Shown here: piece after piece, positions 43,569 through 52,514 of the stretch
Layout: every line of letters starts with the position of its first letter
Numbering within the stretch: position 1 is the stretch's first letter
Notes under the pieces: generated by a model
Seen by the model: the letters and a program-made list of their open reading frames with translations, nothing else
The model's database searches: none
Told to the model about the DNA's origin: nothing
Assembly (NCBI GenBank): GCA_002435715.1
Contig: DISD01000096.1
Span: forward strand, 78,315 to 142,314
Reading direction: 5' to 3'
Length of the DNA stretch: 64,000 nucleotides
Source: Rhodospirillaceae bacterium UBA6219
GTDB lineage: Bacteria; Pseudomonadota; Alphaproteobacteria; Rhodospirillales; Magnetospirillaceae
Position numbers and translations under genes: made by a program

Positions 43569-44429
43569 TTACGCCGCCGGCGTCGGGAAGATGGCCTTCA
43601 GGTCGTTCCAACCTGACGTTTGGGCGCCGCTGGCGCGCGACGCCTTGGCGGCGGCGGCCTCGATGCGGGCGATGCGTTCGCGGGTCCCCGGATGGGTGGA
43701 AAACAGCGAGGTGGTGCTGGTGTCCGATTCCGGGTGCAGCTTGATCAGGGTGCGGAAGAAGTCGTCGGCCTTGTCCGGGTCGTAGCCGGTGCGTTCGAAA
43801 ATCTTCAGGATATGGGCGTCGGCTTCGAATTCGTTGTCGCGAGAATAGCCCGACAGGATCAGCGAATAAAGCGGGCCTTCCAGTGCGGTCAGCACCTGGG
43901 CGCCGATGGCGCCGGCACCGCCCATCCAAGCGCTGAGCGCCTCCTTGCCGATGCTTCCGGCCCCTTGCAGCAGGGATTGGTTGCGGATCTGCGACAGGCC
44001 ATGGCCGCGATCGGCGTGGCCGACTTCGTGCGAGATGACCGAGGCCAGCTCGTCCGGTGTCGCGCAATACTTGACCAAGGCGGAATTGATGGCCAGCTTG
44101 CCGCCCGGCAGGGCCCAGGCGTTGACCTGATCGGATTTCACCATGGTGATTTCCCAGGCCAAGCTTTGGCGGTCGGCGGCCTTCAGCAAGGGCTGGGCGA
44201 ACTTGCGTAGCGCCTCTTGGGCGTTGCGGTCGGGATAGGCGCCGCCCGACTTGGTCAGATAATCCTGGTAATAGGTCTGCCCCATCTGGATTTCATCGGA
44301 TTCGCCCGACGAATAAGCGCTGACCACGTTGGCGGCGCCCTGGATCAGGTTGCCCAGGTTGAATTGGGCATAAGCGGGGGCGGCGACGGCGCTGGCCGCC
44401 AGGCCAGCAAGCAAGGAACGGCGATGCAT
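43569..44429 (-). CDS. M48 family periplasmic metalloprotease
   Basis: The 286-aa zinc peptidase has a signal peptide (about residues 1-22, ASAVAAPAYAQ), the metal site HEVGH and a downstream Glu in DNEFEADAHIL that completes the zinc ligands. It resembles BepA/LoiP-type proteases that watch outer-membrane protein assembly. It is the last gene of a four-gene operon with a second M48 protease and two lipoproteins; the gap to the preceding gene is 10 bp. Confidence 0.93.
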   Translation of the reverse strand: MHRRSLLAGLAASAVAAPAYAQFNLGNLIQGAANVVSAYSSGESDEIQMGQTYYQDYLTKSGGAYPDRNAQEALRKFAQPLLKAADRQSLAWEITMVKSDQVNAWALPGGKLAINSALVKYCATPDELASVISHEVGHADRGHGLSQIRNQSLLQGAGSIGKEALSAWMGGAGAIGAQVLTALEGPLYSLILSGYSRDNEFEADAHILKIFERTGYDPDKADDFFRTLIKLHPESDTSTTSLFSTHPGTRERIARIEAAAAKASRASGAQTSGWNDLKAIFPTPAA

Positions 44430-44439
44430 GGGCTTCGTC

Positions 44440-45054
44440 TCAGCCTTTCTTGATCTTCAACGAGGCGATCACGTGTTCAGCTTCGGCCTTGTTCTTGTCG
44501 AAGTGATAGATCGCCGAGCCCAGATAGTGGACCACATACAGCTTGTCGTCCACCACGGCGGCGATTCCGAAACCACGTCGGCGCAATTCGTCCTTGGGGG
44601 TATAGGAATATTGGAAGCGGATGCCGGGATGGCCGTCCAGGCTGGCCGGAGCCATGTTTTCCACTTTCACCGGCACGTCACCGGCCAACTTGCCCCAGGA
44701 CGTGGTGAAGAACTCGACGATTTCCCATTCGGTCATGGTCTTGGAAAAGCGAAAGGAAATCTGGTCGGGCTGGCGGTTCATCAGCTTCAGGATGAAGCTG
44801 TGGTTCTTTTCCACGTCCTGGTCTTCGAACAAGGTCTTGCCGTCCTTGATCCCCAGGTGGAAGAACAGGGAATCCATGCCGGGACCATCCTGGGTCCACA
44901 GAAAACCGTCGCGGTCGCCTTGACCGCTCCAGGTCTGGGTGGTGACTACCTCGGCCTTGTCCGACAGCTTGACGGCGCCGGGCGGAATCTTCTGCCAGGA
45001 TTCGCAGGCGGACAACGCAATCAACAGCAACAGGGGCAAAAGACGGCGGGTCAT
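44440..45054 (-). CDS. Hypothetical lipoprotein
   Basis: The 204-aa protein has a lipoprotein signal with lipobox LSAC (Cys near residue 17) and a mature beta-rich domain with a VVDDKLYVVHYLGSAIYHF stretch. I recognise no named domain. ATG 45054 sits 2 bp after the stop of the M48-TPR gene, so it is co-translated; the upstream open frame is antisense-frame read-through. Confidence 0.8.
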   Translation of the reverse strand: MTRRLLPLLLLIALSACESWQKIPPGAVKLSDKAEVVTTQTWSGQGDRDGFLWTQDGPGMDSLFFHLGIKDGKTLFEDQDVEKNHSFILKLMNRQPDQISFRFSKTMTEWEIVEFFTTSWGKLAGDVPVKVENMAPASLDGHPGIRFQYSYTPKDELRRRGFGIAAVVDDKLYVVHYLGSAIYHFDKNKAEAEHVIASLKIKKG

Positions 45055-45056
45055 TG

Positions 45057-46241
45057 TCAGCTTCCCAGATAATGGGTGATCAGGTCGCGGTCGCCGGCAT
45101 CGGGGGCGGCATTCAGGTAGCGGCGGAAATATTCCTTGGCCAGTTCCTTCTCGCCGCGGCGCCACCGGATCGTGGCCACCATGCGAAAAGCCTCGGGCGG
45201 GGCGCCCATCGCCTCGCAGGCCTGGTGGAAATAGGACATGGACACCAATTCGTCGTCGTCCTTGGCCCGTTTACGGTACAGCTCGCCCAGGGCGTAATAG
45301 ATCTGACCGGGCAACGGGTCGTCTTTCAGCAACAGTTCGAACAACGCCTTGCTTTCGCGGAACTGGCCCAGCTTGACCTCGTCCAGCAGGAAGTCCAGAC
45401 GGACCCCCACCAGGGCCTGGCGCAAGCGGTCGGGCGGTGGCACCGTCGGCTTGGCGGTCTTTTCCGCCAGTTCGCGCAAGGATTTTTCCCGTTCCTCGCT
45501 GGGCGGGTGGCTGGCGACGAACAGCCGGACCGTGCGGTCCTCATAGCTTTCGTACTCGAATTCGTGCTTGGCCTTTTTCAGGTCCAAGATGCGCTTCCAC
45601 ACATCGGCGGCGGCGCTGGGCTCGTATCCGGCCTTGACCAGGCGGTTGAAGCCTTCCTCGTCGGATTCGCGTTCGTTGTCGCGGGAAAAGGCCTGGATGT
45701 TGCCGACCGCGATGACATGGGGCAATTCGGCGATCTGGGCCACGCCGGTGGTGGCGCCCAACAGGCCAAGAACGGCGGCCACGTCGGTGTTCTCGCGGGC
45801 ATTGCGGAAACGGGCCAAGGTGTGGCGACGGGCATAATGGGTGATTTCATGACCGACGACGGCGGCCAGCTCCGATTCGGTGCGGGCGCGGATCAACAGG
45901 CCGCTCCAGATCGAGATCGCGCCATTGGGCGAGGCGGTGGCGTTGAAATGCGGCACCCGCACCACATAGGGACGCAGATCACCGCAATATTCCGCCGCCA
46001 GCTTGCACACCATGTCTGACACCAAGGCGTTGAGAGCCGGGTCGCGTACCCGGTTGGCGGAATCGCGCAGATCGGCCTCGGCCTTGTCGGCGGTCAGCCA
46101 AATGCCGGCCTCGTCGGTCTTGACGTCGGGCCGGTAGCCGGGGTTGACGGTGGCGATGCCACTGGACGAGCCGGTTTCATGGGTGACGCACCCGGCCAAC
46201 AGCATGGCGGCGGCCAAGGACAGCAGCAGGCGGGGCTTCAT
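45057..46241 (-). CDS. M48 family metalloprotease lipoprotein with TPR-like region
   Basis: The 394-aa protein has a lipobox LAGC (Cys near residue 18), the zinc motif HEITH and the distal Glu in DNERESDEEGF. The C-terminal 130 residues are helical repeats (LFELLLKDDPLPGQIYYALG), like the TPR part of BepA. It probably acts at the outer membrane in envelope protein quality control. The start overlaps the upstream lipoprotein stop (ATGA). Confidence 0.92.
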   Translation of the reverse strand: MKPRLLLSLAAAMLLAGCVTHETGSSSGIATVNPGYRPDVKTDEAGIWLTADKAEADLRDSANRVRDPALNALVSDMVCKLAAEYCGDLRPYVVRVPHFNATASPNGAISIWSGLLIRARTESELAAVVGHEITHYARRHTLARFRNARENTDVAAVLGLLGATTGVAQIAELPHVIAVGNIQAFSRDNERESDEEGFNRLVKAGYEPSAAADVWKRILDLKKAKHEFEYESYEDRTVRLFVASHPPSEEREKSLRELAEKTAKPTVPPPDRLRQALVGVRLDFLLDEVKLGQFRESKALFELLLKDDPLPGQIYYALGELYRKRAKDDDELVSMSYFHQACEAMGAPPEAFRMVATIRWRRGEKELAKEYFRRYLNAAPDAGDRDLITHYLGS

Positions 46242-46945
46242 TGGGGCAGCCCGGTCAGCAAGGTGTCGACGCTTTCCCGCGCCGAGGCCAGGTCGCGCAG
46301 GTCGCCGGATTCGCGGGCCAGCAGGTTGAACCAGACGATTTCACCGGTCTTCAGATCGACCAGCGAAGCATAGCCGACCTGCTTGCCGCCCTCCATCTGC
46401 ACGCCGAACAAAATTGCCGCCGCCAGCTTCAGCGCCCGACGTCCCGACGATGTGTAGCTGTCGCGCAGCCAGACGAACAAGGCGTATTGGGAATCGGTGC
46501 TTTCCGCCAGCATGGTGGTGGCCGGACCCAAGGCCCAGTTGAACTTGCCTTCTTTGCCCGGCAGGCCGGGGGCGGGGGGGAAGGCATAGTTTTGGATGTT
46601 GATGCCGGTGACCCCGTGCAATTTCTGCAATTGCTGAAAGGTGTCGTAGTGTGGATCGTCCTGGGCCAAAGGCTGGTATTCGCTGAAGCGGGCGTTCAGC
46701 TTGGCCAGATGTTCGTTCAGCGCCGCCTTCAGGTTGCGTTGTCCGCTCAGGGTCCAATCGGCGTTCAGCTCGGTCAGCCCGCCGGCGGTCAGTTCCGACA
46801 ATTCCACGTCGGCCGGCATCAACAGGATTTTCGGCTGGGCGACGTCACGGGTCAGTTTGTCGGTGGTACTGAGGGTGCGGGTGGCGCAGGCGCTGACCGA
46901 CAGGGCCAAAGCGGCCACCAGAACAAGGCGAAATGATGTGAACAT
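46238..46945 (-). CDS. Hypothetical lipoprotein at head of M48 operon
   Basis: The 235-aa protein has a signal peptide with lipobox VSAC (Cys about residue 20) and a mature region with KILLMPADVELSELTAGG and a C-terminal beta part (GYASLVDLKTGEIVWFNLL). It resembles lipoproteins that carry a curli-assembly or GNA1162-like fold, but I cannot name the family. ATG 46945 gives the signal peptide; the frame stays open to 47035. It overlaps the next gene by four bases. Confidence 0.82.
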   Translation of the reverse strand: MFTSFRLVLVAALALSVSACATRTLSTTDKLTRDVAQPKILLMPADVELSELTAGGLTELNADWTLSGQRNLKAALNEHLAKLNARFSEYQPLAQDDPHYDTFQQLQKLHGVTGINIQNYAFPPAPGLPGKEGKFNWALGPATTMLAESTDSQYALFVWLRDSYTSSGRRALKLAAAILFGVQMEGGKQVGYASLVDLKTGEIVWFNLLARESGDLRDLASARESVDTLLTGLPQ

Positions 46946-47125
46946 GGGCCCCCCTAGATGAGCGGAGGCAATCATAACGACTGAGGACGTCATCGCAACC
47001 ATCATTAAGGGTGTCGTGCGGTGACATCGCGTCACAACTTGGAACAGGCCATCACTGCCCTTCCCATCAATATTCCATTAGTCTTTGTGTGTAAGACTTC
47101 CGATTGTCGGACGAACGGAAAGACC

Positions 47126-47341
47126 ATGATTGCCGCCACCGCTTCCCATGCCAGCCAGTGTTACCCGCCGCGGGTCGAGCGGGCGGCGGCGCATGTCACT
47201 CGGGGCGAGTGGGCCTGTGGGCACGCCATCGCCAGCGGCATGATGCAATGTGCCATTGCCGGCGGTTGTCCGGCCCGCGGCGAATGCACCCACGCCGCCC
47301 AGCATATGATGGGCGTCATCCGGTCGATCCTGAACGGCTAA
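47126..47341 (+). CDS. Cys-rich hypothetical protein, 71 aa
   Basis: The small protein has five Cys (SQCYPP, EWACGHA, MMQCAIAGGCPARGEC) and several His, suggesting metal binding. No family is recognised. GGAAAG lies 5 bp before ATG 47126. An inverted repeat GTGAC-atcgc-GTCAC at 47021-47035 lies about 90 bp upstream and could be an operator. The stop overlaps the end of the convergent hemerythrin gene by four bases. Confidence 0.65.
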   Translation: MIAATASHASQCYPPRVERAAAHVTRGEWACGHAIASGMMQCAIAGGCPARGECTHAAQHMMGVIRSILNG

Positions 47342-47730
47342 GGCCGGTTCAGGTGCAGGGAGATTTTGACGTCTTCCTCGACGATGTGGCGATAAAGCCA
47401 GACATTCAGGAAATGTTCGATATCGGCGGCGCTGCGCTGGTTGGTGCCCATGGCCACTTCTTCGCGGAATTCGCGGATTTCTTCCAGCAACGAGCGGTGC
47501 AGATGGGCATGGGTGGCCAAGTCGGGCAGGGCGATGTTGCGCATCACCCGTTCTTCGTGGTCGAAATGCTCGGACACCAAGGTGATCAGCTGATCCAGGC
47601 CGACCACCATTTCACCTCGGCTCAGGCCATCATGGATGCGAACAAAGAAGTCGTGGGCGGTTTCGATCAAAAGCTGGTGTTGGCGATCCACGGAGGTGAC
47701 ATCAGTGCTTAGAATTTCCTTCCATGACAT
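47338..47730 (-). CDS. Bacteriohemerythrin
   Basis: The 130-aa single-domain hemerythrin has His in VDRQHQLLIETAHDF, HFDHEERVM (His-x3-Glu), HAHLHRSLLEE (His-x3-x-His) and HIVEEDV (His-x4-Asp), the full di-iron ligand set. ATG 47730 follows AGGAGG by 9 bp. It is adjacent to a periplasmic binding protein gene in divergent orientation. Likely role is O2 binding or sensing in a microaerophile. Confidence 0.92.
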   Translation of the reverse strand: MSWKEILSTDVTSVDRQHQLLIETAHDFFVRIHDGLSRGEMVVGLDQLITLVSEHFDHEERVMRNIALPDLATHAHLHRSLLEEIREFREEVAMGTNQRSAADIEHFLNVWLYRHIVEEDVKISLHLNRP

Positions 47731-47878
47731 GTTGTCCGCCTCCTGGTTGAGGCAGTGGTTGTAAAGTATTCTGCAACCAATTTGCAACGCCACCATCCCT
47801 TGAAAACAAAAAAATTTCGTCCAAGCAGCGGGCGGTTTATGATCACCGGGAAGACAAAGACGATTCAGAGATGGTCGG

Positions 47879-49021
47879 ATGAGATTATTGGTTGCAGCGC
47901 TGACGGCATTTCTTGTTCTGCCGTCTTTGACTTCCCTGGCGGCCGAGCCGCCGATCCGGATCGGTTCTTTCTTGTCGACCACCGGCGTCATGTCGCCCAT
48001 GGGAGACCCCGAGAAGAAAACCCTGGAGATGGAGGTCGAACGGCTGAACGCCGCCGGCGGCGTGCTGGGGCGTAAGCTGGAACTGGTGCTGTACGATGAC
48101 GGGTCGGTGCCGGAAAAGGCCGCCACCCTGGTGCGGCGCCTGATTGAATCCGACCGGGTGGACGTGCTGGTCGGCGGGTCGGGGACGCCGACCTCGATGG
48201 CGGTGTTGGGCGTGGTGGAAAAGGCGGAAATCCCCTATCTGTCCCTCGGCGGCGGTGTCGCCATTGTCGATCCGGTGCGCAAATGGACGTTCAAGGTGCC
48301 GCAAACCGACCGTTTGGCGGCGCAAAAGGTGTTCGGCGACCTGAAGCGTCGCGGCCTGACCAAGGTGGCGTTACTGTCGGAAAATGTCGGTTTCGGCAAG
48401 TCGGGGCGCAATCAATGCGTGGAATTGGCCCCGGGGTTCGGCATCGACGTCGTCGCCGACGAAACCTATGGGCCGCGCGACCCCGATGTCACCGCGCAGC
48501 TGACCCGTATTCGCGCCACATCCGGCGTGCAGGCGCTTTTCGTTTTTGGCACCGGTCAAGGACCGGCGGTGGTCACCCGCAACATTCGCCAACTGGGCAT
48601 GGATTTGCCGGTCTATCAATCCCATGGTGTGGCGTCCAAGGACTTCCTGCGTCTGGTGGGCAAGTCCGCCGACGGCATGCGCTTGCCGTCCTCCCCCTTG
48701 GCCATCGTCGAGGTTCTGCCCGACAGCCATCCGCAAAAAGCGGTGTTGAGTGCCTTCAAACGCGATTTCGAATCCCGCACCGGTGACGAGGTCAGCATGA
48801 TGGCCGGCCATTCCTGGGACGCGCTGTATCTTTACCTGGACGCCGTCCGTCGCGCCGGCAGCACCGAGAAGGCCAAGGTGCGTGACGCCCTGGAAAACAC
48901 CCAAGGCTTTGTCGGCCAAGGCGGCGTGTTCAGCCTCAGCGCCCAGGACCATATGGGCCTGGGTCTGGATTCCCTGCATCTGGTGGACATCAAGGACGGC
49001 GCCTGGAAACTGGCGGAATAG
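47879..49021 (+). CDS. ABC transporter substrate-binding protein (Leu/Ile/Val type)
   Basis: The 380-aa periplasmic protein has a signal peptide (about residues 1-22, SLAAEPP) and the type-I fold of branched-chain amino acid binders (IRIGSFLSTTGVMSPMGDPE, VLVGGSGTPTSMAV, VKALLSENVGFGKSG-like region, MAGHSWDALYLYLDAV). No permease or ATPase genes are adjacent, so it is an orphan; such proteins may also feed sensors. The gene ends exactly one base before the convergent outer-membrane gene. Confidence 0.88.
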   Translation: MRLLVAALTAFLVLPSLTSLAAEPPIRIGSFLSTTGVMSPMGDPEKKTLEMEVERLNAAGGVLGRKLELVLYDDGSVPEKAATLVRRLIESDRVDVLVGGSGTPTSMAVLGVVEKAEIPYLSLGGGVAIVDPVRKWTFKVPQTDRLAAQKVFGDLKRRGLTKVALLSENVGFGKSGRNQCVELAPGFGIDVVADETYGPRDPDVTAQLTRIRATSGVQALFVFGTGQGPAVVTRNIRQLGMDLPVYQSHGVASKDFLRLVGKSADGMRLPSSPLAIVEVLPDSHPQKAVLSAFKRDFESRTGDEVSMMAGHSWDALYLYLDAVRRAGSTEKAKVRDALENTQGFVGQGGVFSLSAQDHMGLGLDSLHLVDIKDGAWKLAE

Positions 49022-50320
49022 TCAGAACTTTGCCGTAAAAGACATCATAAGAGATTCTTGATAATCCTGGTCAACAACTGACACAAAATCTGTTGACCAA
49101 GATGACAATGATGCCGTTCCCATTATTTGGGCGTCAACGGCCAGACCATCTGAGCCTAATGCCTTTAACCTGTCGAATATGTTGTGGTAGATGGCACCTA
49201 ATCTTATTCCGGCTCCGGTGTAGTGTAGGGATTTGTCGTAAAGGCTGATCGAACTGTCATGAAGCGTGATGCTGTTTTTTATACCAAAATCATAATTTAT
49301 TCCGACGATGCCGCGCCAATTGTCGTTCAATGGAACGCCCCATTGCAGGTCCACGCCAATACCTTGGGACTCGTAGTCAGCATCGAAAACTAATTGCCGA
49401 CGATTTGGTCCGCAACTCGTGCAGCTGAAATAACGAATCCCTCGTTGCCATTCTGGCGTGGGGCGTTGATAGTCAAGGTGAAAATACGATAGCTTGAGCC
49501 ATGAATCCGAAGGTAGTTCTGGAATTCCTGCAAAAGCGTTCAATGAAACGCGCCAGGTATCGAAACGTGTCTTAAACCCCAATTCTTCATTGGTGTTTAG
49601 AGCGGTTATGTTTCCGGATACGACACCTCCCTGTATCGCCGATCCTTCCCGGATCAGGGCGATCATATTGTTGGATGTCGCGCTGCCGTAAAACTCGGAA
49701 TGCTGGTGTTCGACTTGTGGGGAGGTCAGGACATACAGCCATCCGTATTTCTGGATTGGGTAACGATCGCCAAGCCAGAATTTTGCTGCATTTTCTAGTT
49801 CTAGGCCATATTCGAGCGATTGAAATGCGCTGGGGGTTTTGCGTGTCTGCGCCGACATAGTTTCGCGCTGCGACAACCTCCCTTCGTTAGACCATGTGCG
49901 TTGCCAGTAGATCAAGGGGCGCCCCGCAAACACACCCGCGCCAAATTTGGCAGACGCTGAAATTGTGGGATCGACATCGTATTCCAGTACGGTGCCATTT
50001 GCGAAACCTGGTTGATGGAATTTGAACAGGCTGCCGCTTTCCGCCAAGAAGTATTGAAACTTCAGTGGTTCGGGTTTTAAGCCCAGTGACTTCATGGAAT
50101 CTGCAATGATCGGCAGATGCTTCGCGGCATCTATTGCTGATCCTTTTGCATTTTCAATTGATATGCTTGTTTTGTCGCTCCATTTATGATCGGCCTGAAT
50201 GCGGTTTAGCATGAAATCTCTTACTGTTTGTTCAAATTTCTTGTCTTCTGCTTTGCAGATTGTGGGGCTGATCAGCCATGTAAATGTCATGAGTAAAGCA
50301 AAACTTTTATTTCCCCCCAT
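49022..50320 (-). CDS. Probable outer-membrane beta-barrel protein, AT-rich
   Basis: The 432-aa protein has a signal peptide (about residues 1-23, SPTICKAED) and a mature part with many alternating aromatic beta-strands ending in MSFTAKF; the C-terminal Phe is the hallmark of BAM-assembled barrels. A CTSCG pair occurs mid-protein. ATG 50320 is chosen because GGGAG lies 7 bp upstream. Base composition and codon choice are clearly more AT-rich than the flanking genes, a sign of horizontal acquisition. No named family is recognised. Confidence 0.75.
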   Translation of the reverse strand: MGGNKSFALLMTFTWLISPTICKAEDKKFEQTVRDFMLNRIQADHKWSDKTSISIENAKGSAIDAAKHLPIIADSMKSLGLKPEPLKFQYFLAESGSLFKFHQPGFANGTVLEYDVDPTISASAKFGAGVFAGRPLIYWQRTWSNEGRLSQRETMSAQTRKTPSAFQSLEYGLELENAAKFWLGDRYPIQKYGWLYVLTSPQVEHQHSEFYGSATSNNMIALIREGSAIQGGVVSGNITALNTNEELGFKTRFDTWRVSLNAFAGIPELPSDSWLKLSYFHLDYQRPTPEWQRGIRYFSCTSCGPNRRQLVFDADYESQGIGVDLQWGVPLNDNWRGIVGINYDFGIKNSITLHDSSISLYDKSLHYTGAGIRLGAIYHNIFDRLKALGSDGLAVDAQIMGTASLSSWSTDFVSVVDQDYQESLMMSFTAKF

Positions 50321-50448
50321 AATCAGCTCCCAAACCGCATTGGATATATCGGTAACAGCACCCATTCGGCTGTCTTGAGGCTGATCCTACTCGTATCCGT
50401 GTATAAATAAACCGTAAAACTACGTAAAATTGTGCGCGGTGATAAAAA

Positions 50449-50474
50449 AAACGGCCTCGCTTGGAAGGCCGTTT
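50449..50474 (-). terminator. Rho-independent terminator of polyprenyl synthase gene
   Basis: The stem AAACGGCC / GGCCGTTT (10-nt loop) is followed on the minus strand by a run of T (from A-run 50444-50451). It lies 23 bp past the stop of the prenyl synthase gene. Confidence 0.9.
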
Positions 50475-50496
50475 CTGGAAGGTGTCTCGCCGATAC

Positions 50497-51516
50497 TCAG
50501 TATGCGCGGTCGATGCAGAAGTCGATGACGTCGATCATCGCCTGCTTGATGGCCCCATCGGGGAACAGCCGCAGGGCATCGCGCGCCACTTCGCCGTAAT
50601 GACGGGCCCGGGCGATGGTGTCGGCCAGGGTGCCGTGCTTTTCCATCAGCGAGAAGGCGTGCTCCAGATCACCTTCTTGCTGTTCCAACCGTTCCACGGT
50701 GCGGCGCCAGAATTCGCGTTCCTCGTCGTCGCCGCGGCGGAAGGCCAAGATGATGGGAAGCGTGATCTTGCCTTCGCGGAAATCGTCGCCCACGGTCTTG
50801 CCCAGCACCGCCTGCTTGGCCGAATAATCCAGCACGTCGTCGATCAGCTGGAAGGCGATGCCCAAATTCAGGCCATAGGAATCCAGCGCCTCTTCCTCGG
50901 CCTTGGGGCGCTCGGCGACGACGGCGCCGATGCGGCAGGCGGCGGCGAACAAGGCGGCGGTCTTCGAGCGGATGACTTCCAGATAGGAATCTTCGCTGGT
51001 GTCGGTGTCGTTGGCGGTGATCAGCTGCAACACTTCGCCTTCGGCGATCACCGAGGACGCGCGCGACAAGATGGCCAGCACCGATAGCGAACCATCTTCC
51101 ACCATCAGCTCGAACGAGCGCGAGAACAGGAAGTCGCCGACCAGCACGCTGGGCTTGTTGCCGAACAAAGCGTTGGCCGAGGCCTGACCCCGGCGCAATT
51201 CGGATTCGTCGACCACGTCGTCGTGCAGCAGCGTAGCGGTGTGGATGAATTCGACGCAGGCCGCCAGCTTGATGTGGCGGTCGCCGGTATGGCCCGCCAG
51301 CTTGGCCGAGGCCAAGGTCAGAACCGGGCGCAAGCGCTTGCCGCCCGACGCGACCAAATGGCCGGCCAGTTGCGGGATCAGCTCGACCGGGCTGTGCATG
51401 CGGTCGATGATGGTGCGGTTGACCTGATCCAGGTCGTCCTTGACCAGCGACATCAGGGTATCGAAGCTTTTAGCCTTCTTGGCCCGTTCGTTTTCCAAGC
51501 TCACCACGACTACCAC
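50497..51516 (-). CDS. Long-chain polyprenyl diphosphate synthase (octaprenyl/decaprenyl)
   Basis: The enzyme builds the isoprenoid side chain of ubiquinone. The 339-aa protein has the first Asp-rich motif LLHDDVVDESELRRG and the second LIDDVLDY, with GGKRLRP and GDFLFSRSF typical of long-chain (IspB-type) synthases. Chain length is not predictable; Rhodospirillales usually make Q10. GTG 51516 follows AGGAG by 7 bp. Confidence 0.93.
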   Translation of the reverse strand: MVVVVSLENERAKKAKSFDTLMSLVKDDLDQVNRTIIDRMHSPVELIPQLAGHLVASGGKRLRPVLTLASAKLAGHTGDRHIKLAACVEFIHTATLLHDDVVDESELRRGQASANALFGNKPSVLVGDFLFSRSFELMVEDGSLSVLAILSRASSVIAEGEVLQLITANDTDTSEDSYLEVIRSKTAALFAAACRIGAVVAERPKAEEEALDSYGLNLGIAFQLIDDVLDYSAKQAVLGKTVGDDFREGKITLPIILAFRRGDDEEREFWRRTVERLEQQEGDLEHAFSLMEKHGTLADTIARARHYGEVARDALRLFPDGAIKQAMIDVIDFCIDRAY

Positions 51517-51627
51517 TCGACCACTCCTGAATTCAGCATATTCCCTGCCGCAGCGTGAACATAGGCTTGCGGCGGAAAGGCGGTCAAGCTTACATCCGCA
51601 AGAAACTCATGCAAAAGGATGCTTCCT

Positions 51628-52383
51628 ATGCCAGCGGGTGAGGATTTTCCCACCACTTTGGACCATTTTCTGGGCGGAAGGCTGGCTTTGCGCCAACCGG
51701 TGGTCGGCTATCGCGCCGGCTCCGATCCGGTTTTCCTGGCCGCTGCCGTGACCGCGGAAATCGGGCAAACGGTGCTGGATCTGGGCAGCGGAATCGGCAC
51801 CGCCGGCCTTTGTCTGCTGTCACGGGTGGCCGACATCATCGTCACCGGGTTGGAATTGCAGCCCGAACTGGCCGGGTTGGCGCTGGCCAACGCAGTTGAA
51901 AACGGTTTGGCCGATCGTTACCGGGTGATCCAGGGGTGCCTGACCAGTCGACCGCAGGAATTGCGCGGGGTGACCTTTGACCACGTCATCACCAATCCGC
52001 CCTGGTACGAACCGGGCACCATCCAGGCGCCGCGCGCCGACAGCAAGGCCATCGGCCATCTGGAGGGCGACGCCGATTTGGCCACCTGGCTGAAGGCGGC
52101 GGTCAAATATCTGCGCCCCAAGGGGCAATTATGGGTGATCCACCGTGCCGACCATGTGGGCCGCATCCTGGCCGGCTTGGAAGGCTTGAAGGTGGGCGAG
52201 ATCAAGGTGGTTCCCATCTGGCCCAAAACCGACCGCGCCGCCACCCGGGTTCTGGTGACGGCGCGTAAGGATTCGAAAGCGCCCTTGGAAATGCTGCCCG
52301 GTCTGCTGGCCCATCACGATGATGGGTCATATACCGATGCGGCCCAGGCCATTTTGCGGGACGCGAAGGCCTGGAGGATTTAA
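51628..52383 (+). CDS. tRNA1(Val) (adenine(37)-N6)-methyltransferase-like (TrmN6)
   Basis: The 251-aa SAM-dependent methyltransferase has motif I VLDLGSGIGTAGLCL and the N6-adenine catalytic motif ITNPPWYEPG. TrmN6 family members methylate A37 of a valine tRNA. ATG 51628 is chosen since AAAAGG lies 9 bp upstream; the ATG at 51619 would sit directly on that site. The gene is divergent from the polyprenyl synthase, a frequent alphaproteobacterial neighbourhood. Confidence 0.88.
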   Translation: MPAGEDFPTTLDHFLGGRLALRQPVVGYRAGSDPVFLAAAVTAEIGQTVLDLGSGIGTAGLCLLSRVADIIVTGLELQPELAGLALANAVENGLADRYRVIQGCLTSRPQELRGVTFDHVITNPPWYEPGTIQAPRADSKAIGHLEGDADLATWLKAAVKYLRPKGQLWVIHRADHVGRILAGLEGLKVGEIKVVPIWPKTDRAATRVLVTARKDSKAPLEMLPGLLAHHDDGSYTDAAQAILRDAKAWRI

Positions 52384-52512
52384 ACGGGGCTGCTGCCCCG
52401 CGCCCCACTTGGAGGCTAGGCCTCCAAACCACCCTTTCATTTATCAATAAAAATCAAAGGGGTCTGGGGCTCAAGGCCCCAGCTAGGTGCGGGCGAGAGC
52501 CCGCGAAAGGTT
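52384..52512. repeat. Modular hairpin intergenic repeat, copy 2 (inverted)
   Basis: The element lies between the convergent TrmN6-like and Usp genes. It holds CGGGGCTGCTGCCCCG, a TTGGAGGC...GCCTCCAA hairpin, the linker TTATCAATAAAAA, a CTGGGGC...GCCCCAG hairpin and GCGGGCGAGAGCCCGC. These are the modules of copy 1 (15759-15876) in reverse order and orientation. Stem sequences vary compensatorily between the copies. Confidence 0.8.
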
Positions 52513-52514
52513 TT

